DNA of 64,000 bases from Spirosoma sordidisoli (GTDB taxonomy: Bacteria; Bacteroidota; Bacteroidia; Cytophagales; Spirosomataceae), in NCBI RefSeq assembly GCF_004138325.1, contig NZ_SBLB01000004.1, positions 248,001-312,000 of the forward strand. Reading direction: 5' to 3'. This document shows, in pieces, positions 59,626 to 64,000 of the stretch. Both the position numbers and the translations under genes were made by a program. The notes beneath the pieces are model-generated. The model was given only the letters and a program-made list of their open reading frames with translations. It was not told the origin of the DNA and made no database searches. Numbering within the stretch: the stretch's first letter is position 1; every line of letters begins with the position of its first letter.

Positions 59626-59976
59626 ATGCTCAATCACGAAGAATCAACCGACCTCCTCGACTCGACGATGGGGGTTCTGGAAGCCGACGTCACCAACGAA
59701 ACGCCCCAAAGCGGCACCGGTGTCATTGACCAGTGGCTCGAACAGCTCCGTCAGACCGACAACGCTACGGAGATAGCCGATACCCTCGAACGGGTAAAGA
59801 CGCAGCTGAAAAGCGATCAGATCAACACGTCGGAGTTGAGCGGCCTGCTCCAGACGCTGGCTACCCAAACCACCGAATTCAGCACCCTGATGGGTTCGGA
59901 AGGCGACATAGCCCCCCGGCTCGAAGGACTTTCTTCCGCCCTCCGATCGCTGGCAGGTCAGATCGGCAACGAATAA
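59626..59976 (+). CDS. Array paralogue 10 of 10
   Basis: 116 residues. The conserved block is QSGTGVIDQWLEQLRQTD, the middle VKTQLKSDQINTSELSGLLQ lacks the usual Pro-Asp loop, and the end is LEGLSSALRSLAGQIGNE. It is acidic and, with copy 4, the most divergent. A cluster of family B palindromes begins 17 bp after its stop and separates the array from the convergent membrane-protein operon. Confidence 0.75.
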   Translation: MLNHEESTDLLDSTMGVLEADVTNETPQSGTGVIDQWLEQLRQTDNATEIADTLERVKTQLKSDQINTSELSGLLQTLATQTTEFSTLMGSEGDIAPRLEGLSSALRSLAGQIGNE

Positions 59977-59993
59977 ATAGAAGAGAAAAAACA

Positions 59994-60033
59994 GTCCCCG
60001 CTGCCAGGGTCTTCGACTACTGGCAGCGGGGAC
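59994..60033. repeat. Palindromic repeat, family B, copy 1
   Basis: A perfect 14-bp stem (GTCCCCGCTGCCAG with its complement) encloses the 12-nt loop GGTCTTCGACTA. Stem sequence differs from the other copies, but the loop is nearly the same. It may terminate array transcripts. Confidence 0.85.
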
Positions 60034-60041
60034 CAGCTCAT

Positions 60042-60073
60042 ACCCTGTCAGTGGTCGAAGACCCTGTCAGTGG
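60042..60073. repeat. Family B repeat, copy 2, direct-repeat form
   Basis: The 13-bp ACCCTGTCAGTGG occurs twice with TCGAAG between. It shares the TGGTCGAAGACC core of copies 3 and 4, but here the two arms are direct instead of inverted, as if one arm was inverted or recombined. Confidence 0.6.
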
Positions 60074-60160
60074 CTACAGCAGGGATGAACAAAAGAATAT
60101 TATCCCTACCAGTACTGTAGAATCAGACATGTTTGCAAACCCGTTTCAGCAGAGACCCGG

Positions 60161-60200
60161 CTATCCCCTGTCAGTGGTCGAAGACCCTGACAGGGGATAG
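60161..60200. repeat. Palindromic repeat, family B, copy 3
   Basis: CTATCCCCTGTCAG pairs perfectly over 14 bp with CTGACAGGGGATAG around the loop TGGTCGAAGACC. The loop is the reverse complement of that in copy 4, so the unit is in opposite orientation. Confidence 0.85.
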
Positions 60201-60238
60201 TAAAGCCGAAGCACTACTGCCAATAACGGGGTAAGATT

Positions 60239-60274
60239 CACCCCTGTCAGGGTCTTCGACCACTGACAGGGGTG
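60239..60274. repeat. Palindromic repeat, family B, copy 4
   Basis: CACCCCTGTCAG pairs with CTGACAGGGGTG over 12 bp around the loop GGTCTTCGACCA. It extends into the 3' end of the minus-strand membrane-protein gene and supplies its last codons and stop. Confidence 0.85.
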
Positions 60275-60948
60275 GTCACGGCTCCATAGGTCGGCCACAC
60301 TTTCATCAGACACTCAACGGCACTGAGCAGGCAGATGACACTGGCTGTTAAACCTGCTGCATCAAATACGTGCACATGCTGACTGTAGAAGGTCGGCTTT
60401 ACCCAAATTTCCGGCCCGAGGGCTACCAGAGTAGCGCGTCCGAAGTTAACGACAAGTACGCCGACCGAAATCAGCTTTCTGTGGTTAGTGATCGAGTTTT
60501 GGCGGCTTTTGAATCGCTCGATCAGCAGGATGAACGCAGCTGCAACACCCCCACCTAAAACCAGCGCCATTAGCCCTCCCTGGATCATGGCGTACCGCCC
60601 ATAGTGAGGATAGGCGGATGTCAACTGATAAAAGCAAGCCAATAGGAGCAGGCTAATCGCAAGCCTCGGGGGCTTCAGGTAAGCAAGAAATACAGCACGG
60701 GAGGTCCGCCTAGTACGGAGAAACTGGTTATGAGCATATTGCTCTTCCATATTCAGCAAACCGGTTCGACCACCAAAATCCTGGTGTACGCTGGCCAACG
60801 CCTGCTCAAAAGAACTTCCTTCTGCCAGGCGGTCAGTAATGCTGCTGATGTAATGGTCGGTCAGTTCGGCAATGAATTCTTCGTTAAGGAGCCAGTTCTC
60901 TTTACGCAGATGACGATCTATGGCATCGAGCTGTTGGGATGTACACAT
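60247..60948 (-). CDS. Membrane protein with PadR-operon soluble N-domain, 233 aa
   Basis: The first 75 residues form a soluble helical domain (LLNEEFIAELTDHYISSITD, FEQALASVHQDFGGRTGLLN) like the permease-prefix/HAAS-type domains encoded next to PadR regulators. Four hydrophobic segments follow at about 92-110, 118-142, 158-176 and 194-212. The last residues, TTPVSGRRP, come from the family B palindrome at the gene's end, so the original C-terminus was probably replaced. It follows a related gene after 6 bp in the PadR operon. Function is unknown. Confidence 0.75.
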   Translation of the reverse strand: MCTSQQLDAIDRHLRKENWLLNEEFIAELTDHYISSITDRLAEGSSFEQALASVHQDFGGRTGLLNMEEQYAHNQFLRTRRTSRAVFLAYLKPPRLAISLLLLACFYQLTSAYPHYGRYAMIQGGLMALVLGGGVAAAFILLIERFKSRQNSITNHRKLISVGVLVVNFGRATLVALGPEIWVKPTFYSQHVHVFDAAGLTASVICLLSAVECLMKVWPTYGAVTTPVSGRRP

Positions 60949-60954
60949 AACTGA

Positions 60955-61620
60955 TCAGACGTGTTTGTAAACGTATTTCTGTTGGTATAACTGAATAAAG
61001 CTGGCGGCATAGATCAGCAGTAGCAGCGAGAGCATGGTCACTACGCTGGTGTGCGTCTGCAAAAACACCCGCGCCGACGCAGGAGAGTCACTGAAAAAGT
61101 TGGCGTTTACCATGATCTGAAACACATTGACAGGCAAAACCCCCACCCGGTATACATATTTCCAAACGATTTTGTCGACGTTCTCCCGGTGGTGGTCCCC
61201 ATACCAGTACCCTCGTAAAAGAGCAGCTAACGGCACCAGCGTCACTCCAACCAAACCGATCGTCAGGGTTCGGTCGGAGAGCATGGGCACCACCAGATAG
61301 ACAAGCACCCCCACCAGGGCGGTCAGTACGATGGTAGGCCAGCGGAAATAGCTTTTCAGCACACCCATATGCTGGCGCCGGATCTGCTGCCGGATGTTCC
61401 GGACAAAATCAGCCTGAATGGCCTGCAGCCCCTTCCCCGACCCAAGCTCGGCCCAGGCCCATCGGCTGGCCTCCTCGAACGAAAGACCGGTCTCCATTTT
61501 CTGCTCCGTCAGGGTGGCGTAGTGATCGAGCAGTTCGGTCAGCACGTCGTGGTAGTCGATATGCGCCAGTTCCTGCAGATCATAGCGTAATGTCTTCAGC
61601 TGGATAGTCGTAAGCGCCAT
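60955..61620 (-). CDS. Membrane protein with PadR-operon soluble N-domain, 221 aa
   Basis: An N-terminal domain of about 80 residues (LAHIDYHDVLTELLDHYATL, LSFEEASRWAWAELGSGKGL) is followed by four membrane segments near 95-112, 118-137, 152-170 and 188-210. It resembles its downstream neighbour in layout and in the xELxDHYxxxxxxxxxxGxSFEEA pattern, so the two are paralogues. Such genes behind PadR regulators often encode partners that respond to envelope stress or antimicrobials; that role is an inference from context. The gap to padR is 3 bp. Confidence 0.78.
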   Translation of the reverse strand: MALTTIQLKTLRYDLQELAHIDYHDVLTELLDHYATLTEQKMETGLSFEEASRWAWAELGSGKGLQAIQADFVRNIRQQIRRQHMGVLKSYFRWPTIVLTALVGVLVYLVVPMLSDRTLTIGLVGVTLVPLAALLRGYWYGDHHRENVDKIVWKYVYRVGVLPVNVFQIMVNANFFSDSPASARVFLQTHTSVVTMLSLLLLIYAASFIQLYQQKYVYKHV

Positions 61621-61623
61621 TGG

Positions 61624-61968
61624 TTATACAGACGGTTTGAGGTTAAGCACCAGGTTCAGGTTATTCAGAAAAGCCGACAGGTCAGCTACGCGACTGGCCG
61701 CTTCGGTATGGCCGGTTTTGGTCAGTGAGTAGTATTTGCGGGCGCGGCCTTCAACAACCTGGGTTTCGGTAGTCAGTAAGCCGTCGGCTTCGAGCTTGTG
61801 CAGAGCCGGATACAGGGCGCCTTCCGTTATGGTCATCTCGCCCGCCGTCAGCTCCTTTACTTTCTGGGTAATCTCGTAGCCGTACATGCGGTCGCGATCC
61901 TCCAGCAGCCGCAGAATCATGACCGATAAGCTACCTTTAAGCAGTTGAGCGTTGTTGCTGTTGTTCAT
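61624..61968 (-). CDS. PadR-family transcriptional regulator
   Basis: 114 residues from MNNSNNAQLLKGSLSVMILR; a Met 5 codons upstream would overlap the promoter. The winged helix is complete: LLEDRDRMYGYEITQKVKEL, MTITEGALYPALHKLEADGL with the recognition helix, and the wing TTETQVVEGRARKYYSLTKT. The C-terminal helix for dimer contact is short, as in the PadR-s2 group. Its own promoter contains a symmetric 23-bp operator, so autoregulation is likely. It is first in an operon with two membrane proteins and divergent from the MsbA-like exporter, whose promoter region holds the same operator. Confidence 0.93.
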   Translation of the reverse strand: MNNSNNAQLLKGSLSVMILRLLEDRDRMYGYEITQKVKELTAGEMTITEGALYPALHKLEADGLLTTETQVVEGRARKYYSLTKTGHTEAASRVADLSAFLNNLNLVLNLKPSV

Positions 61969-61972
61969 ACGA

Positions 61973-62005
61973 CAAACATACAAACGAAAATTATATACCT
62001 ACAAG
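61973..62005 (-). promoter_or_regulatory. Promoter of the padR operon (CTTG-N21-TATGTTTG)
   Basis: On the minus strand an exact -7 box TATGTTTG (61973-61980) lies 21 nt after CTTG (62002-62005), 3 of 4 matches to TTTG. The start codon is 4 nt beyond the -7 box, implying a very short leader. The -33 box lies inside the operator spacer. Confidence 0.6.
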
Positions 62006-62016
62006 TCTTAGGTATA
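61994..62016. promoter_or_regulatory. Palindromic PadR operator in the padR/exporter gap
   Basis: TATACCTA-CAAGTCT-TAGGTATA is a perfect 8-bp inverted repeat with a 7-bp spacer. It covers the -33 box of the padR promoter and lies about 20 bp upstream of the exporter's -7 box, so a bound dimer could repress both. The spacing fits a winged-helix dimer. Confidence 0.7.
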
Positions 62017-62035
62017 AAAATGGTAAGTGGGGTGC

Positions 62036-62043
62036 TACCTTTG
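62036..62043 (+). promoter_or_regulatory. -7 box TACCTTTG of the MsbA-like gene
   Basis: TACCTTTG is an exact TAnnTTTG box ending 8 nt before the ATG, a frequent arrangement in this phylum. The -33 position overlaps the right arm of the PadR operator and does not match TTTG well. Confidence 0.5.
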
Positions 62044-62051
62044 CGGGAGCA

Positions 62052-63884
62052 ATGAAGACCTACCTCCGCTTACTCTCGTTTGCCAGTCCGCTGGGCCGCT
62101 TTCTGACGCCGTTTGTAGCAACGTCGCTCCTGGCCAGTGTATTTGGCGTTTTGAACTTCACCTTACTGATTCCACTGCTCAGCATTCTTTTCGATAAGGT
62201 AGACCCGGCCAAGATGCAGGCCTTCCTCAGCCAGCCTGCCCCAGACCTGACCTCCGGGCCCGTCGATTTTTTCCGGTATTATTTTGCGCAGGTGTTCCGC
62301 GATTATGGGAAAGTCGGCGCGCTCCAGTTCGTATGCGCGGTTATTGTGGTCTCGGTTCTGTTCAGCAATCTGTTCAAATACCTGTCGGTGCGGCAGCTGG
62401 AATCGTTCAAAGCCCGCATGGTAGCCCGTCTGCGCGAAGCGGTCTTCAGCCGGACGCTCGGGCTGCATCTGGGATTCTTCTCGAACGAGCGGAAAGGAAA
62501 TCTCATTTCGCGGACCACAACCGATGTGCAGGAGGTCGAAAACTCCATTGCCAATACCTTGTCGGCGGCTTCGAAAGAGGTGTTTCTGCTGATTGGCTAC
62601 ATCGTGGCGCTCCTCAGCATATCGGTTAAGCTGACGCTGTTTGCCATTATTGTCATTCCGGTATCGGGCGGCTTCATCGCTACGCTGGTTCGGCGTATGA
62701 AACGCGATGCGCAGGCCGGGCAGCAACGGCTGAGCGGGCTGGTGAGCCTGCTCGATGAAACGTTTGGCGGGATGCGCGTCGTGAAAGGGTTTGTGGCCGA
62801 AGGGTTTATCCTGGAAAAGTTCAGAGCCGAAAACGAAGGCTACCGACAGGCCGTTCGCTCGCTGGCCAACCGGCGCGAGCTGGCTTCTCCGTTTTCGGAA
62901 GTGATGGGCGTGGCGGTAGTTGCCGGGATTCTGCTCTACGGCGGTTCGCTGGTGCTGAGCGGCCAGTCTGACCTGACCGCGGCCGAGTTTATTTCCTACA
63001 TCGCTATTTTCTCACAGGTGACGCGCCCGGCCAAGGACATCAGCAATGCGTTCAGCGGCTCGCAACGCGGACTGGCCTCGGGCGAACGGGTGCTGGAGCT
63101 GATCGATACGGAGCCCGCCGTTCAGGACAAACCCGGCGCCGTAACGCTCAGCGACTTCAGCGACCGGATTTCGGTACAGCAGGTATCCTTTGCCTATAAC
63201 GCCGATACACAAGTATTGCGCGAGGTTAGCTTCGACCTGCCCAAAGGAAAAACCATTGCCCTGGTCGGGTCGTCGGGCGGGGGTAAATCGACCATTGCCG
63301 ACCTGATTCCGCGTTTCTACGACCCCACCGCCGGCCGCATCCTGATCGACGGTGTGGATCTCCGCGACTGTACGCTGGCTTCGTTACGCGGCCAGATGGG
63401 CATCGTAACCCAGGAGAGTATTCTGTTCAACGACACGATCTTCAACAACATCGCCTTCGGCACGCCCACTACCGAAGCTGCGGTCATGGAAGCGGCCCGG
63501 ATTGCCAACGCCCACGATTTCATTCTGGCGCAGCCCGACGGCTACCAGACCGTTATCGGCGACCGGGGCGGCAAACTATCGGGCGGACAGCGGCAGCGGA
63601 TCAGCATTGCCCGCGCTATTCTGAAAAACCCGCCCATTCTGATTCTGGACGAAGCGACGTCGGCCCTCGATACCGAGTCGGAGAAACTGGTGCAGGAAGC
63701 CCTGACGCGCCTGATGGCCAACCGGACTACCCTCGTCATTGCGCACCGGCTCAGCACCATTCAGCATGCCGACGAGATTCTGGTCGTTAACCAGGGGCGT
63801 ATCGTTGAACGCGGGCGCCATACCGAGCTGCTGAGCCTCGACGAAGGATTTTACCGGAAACTCAGCACCATGCAGAGCGTTTAG
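62052..63884 (+). CDS. MsbA-like ABC exporter (fused membrane and ATPase domains)
   Basis: 610 residues. Six membrane helices occupy about 15-330, with coupling-helix segments such as RTTTDVQEVENSIANTLSAA. The ATPase domain follows: Walker A GSSGGGKST near 406, Q-loop GIVTQESILFNDTI, signature LSGGQRQR near 510, Walker B ILILDEATSALD and H-loop AHRLSTI. It is a half-transporter that acts as a dimer. Length and layout match lipid A flippase MsbA, and no second copy is seen here, but lipid or drug exporters look alike. Divergence from padR across a shared operator suggests control by PadR, which would favour a stress-induced export role over the housekeeping one. Confidence 0.92.
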   Translation: MKTYLRLLSFASPLGRFLTPFVATSLLASVFGVLNFTLLIPLLSILFDKVDPAKMQAFLSQPAPDLTSGPVDFFRYYFAQVFRDYGKVGALQFVCAVIVVSVLFSNLFKYLSVRQLESFKARMVARLREAVFSRTLGLHLGFFSNERKGNLISRTTTDVQEVENSIANTLSAASKEVFLLIGYIVALLSISVKLTLFAIIVIPVSGGFIATLVRRMKRDAQAGQQRLSGLVSLLDETFGGMRVVKGFVAEGFILEKFRAENEGYRQAVRSLANRRELASPFSEVMGVAVVAGILLYGGSLVLSGQSDLTAAEFISYIAIFSQVTRPAKDISNAFSGSQRGLASGERVLELIDTEPAVQDKPGAVTLSDFSDRISVQQVSFAYNADTQVLREVSFDLPKGKTIALVGSSGGGKSTIADLIPRFYDPTAGRILIDGVDLRDCTLASLRGQMGIVTQESILFNDTIFNNIAFGTPTTEAAVMEAARIANAHDFILAQPDGYQTVIGDRGGKLSGGQRQRISIARAILKNPPILILDEATSALDTESEKLVQEALTRLMANRTTLVIAHRLSTIQHADEILVVNQGRIVERGRHTELLSLDEGFYRKLSTMQSV

Positions 63885-63916
63885 CCGCGGGCGGGCTTTT
63901 GATCGAAAACCGTATC

Positions 63917-64000
63917 CTAGAGAATACCGAGTTCGGCCAGAATGCGCTCCGTAACCCGCCGGCGACCCGCCAGAAAGGTATCGGGCACCGGCTGGGGGCT
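63917..64000 (-). CDS. C-terminal end of an unidentified protein (cut by window edge)
   Basis: A minus-strand frame enters from the right edge and reads SPQPVPDTFLAGRRRVTERI, then LAELGIL and a TAG stop. The helix-like ending and codon use suit a real gene convergent with the exporter, but 27 residues are too few to name a family. Confidence 0.5.
   Translation of the reverse strand, partial: SPQPVPDTFLAGRRRVTERILAELGIL

Noticed and set aside
59994..60274. CRISPR array
   Set aside because: Repeats are palindromic with variable stems, unequal spacing and both orientations; no spacers of constant size and no cas genes.
1..64000. tRNA, rRNA, insertion sequences, prophage or conjugative genes
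   Set aside because: No cloverleaf with conserved T-arm, rRNA segment, transposase motif (DDE, HUH) or phage structural gene was seen on reading both strands.

Overview
The window looks like chromosomal DNA of a GC-rich Cytophagales bacterium, most likely Spirosomaceae (Spirosoma/Fibrella/Rudanella type). The reasons are the SusC/SusD pair, a hybrid two-component regulator, PorT-like barrels, many ~800-residue MacB/FtsX permeases, CRTAC1/ASPIC and DUF5107-TPR proteins, and Bacteroidota-type -7 boxes (TAnnTTTG). This placement is inferred from gene content only. I saw no rRNA, tRNA, CRISPR array, insertion sequence or prophage.

Layout. (1) 1-16055, minus strand: a permease region. Two MacB/FtsX permeases (one cut by the window edge) lie beside a rhamnose-related pair (GH105 hydrolase, L-rhamnose mutarotase) and an orphan PD-(D/E)XK-like gene. 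A second run reads membrane fusion protein - ABC ATPase - three permeases, ending in the fossil of a further permease and a decayed small secreted gene. (2) 16120-23831: a sigma-54-type control region, a GT39-like glycosyltransferase, an NtrC-like response regulator, PlsC, an acyl-ACP desaturase, a histidine kinase, an FKBP lipoprotein and a small secreted protein. The same operator (TGTCCG-N4-CGGACA) sits at matching distance upstream of sigma-54-like promoters of both permease units, so the NtrC-like regulator and kinase probably control them. (3) 23924-47384: a polysaccharide-use locus with GH2, MFS sugar porter, AraC regulator, DUF5107-TPR protein, CRTAC1 lipoprotein, GH30-like lipoprotein, SusD, SusC and a divergent hybrid two-component regulator. 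(4) 47414-55512: DinB-like protein overlapping a GH3/beta-lactamase fusion, two tandem PorT-like barrels, an acyl-CoA dehydrogenase, an ECF sigma factor with its likely anti-sigma factor, and the ribosome-rescue hydrolase ArfB. (5) 55618-59976: ten consecutive small paralogous genes of a cysteine-free, probably helical family I do not recognise, with hairpins and one canonical terminator in the gaps. (6) 59994-63884: a cluster of palindromes, a PadR regulator with two membrane proteins behind a clear operator, and an MsbA-like exporter. A minus-strand gene is cut by the right edge.

The strongest candidate for something undescribed is the ten-gene tandem array. Next are the two families of hairpin repeats (conserved loops, variable but perfectly paired stems) and the shared sigma-54/operator layout of the permease units.
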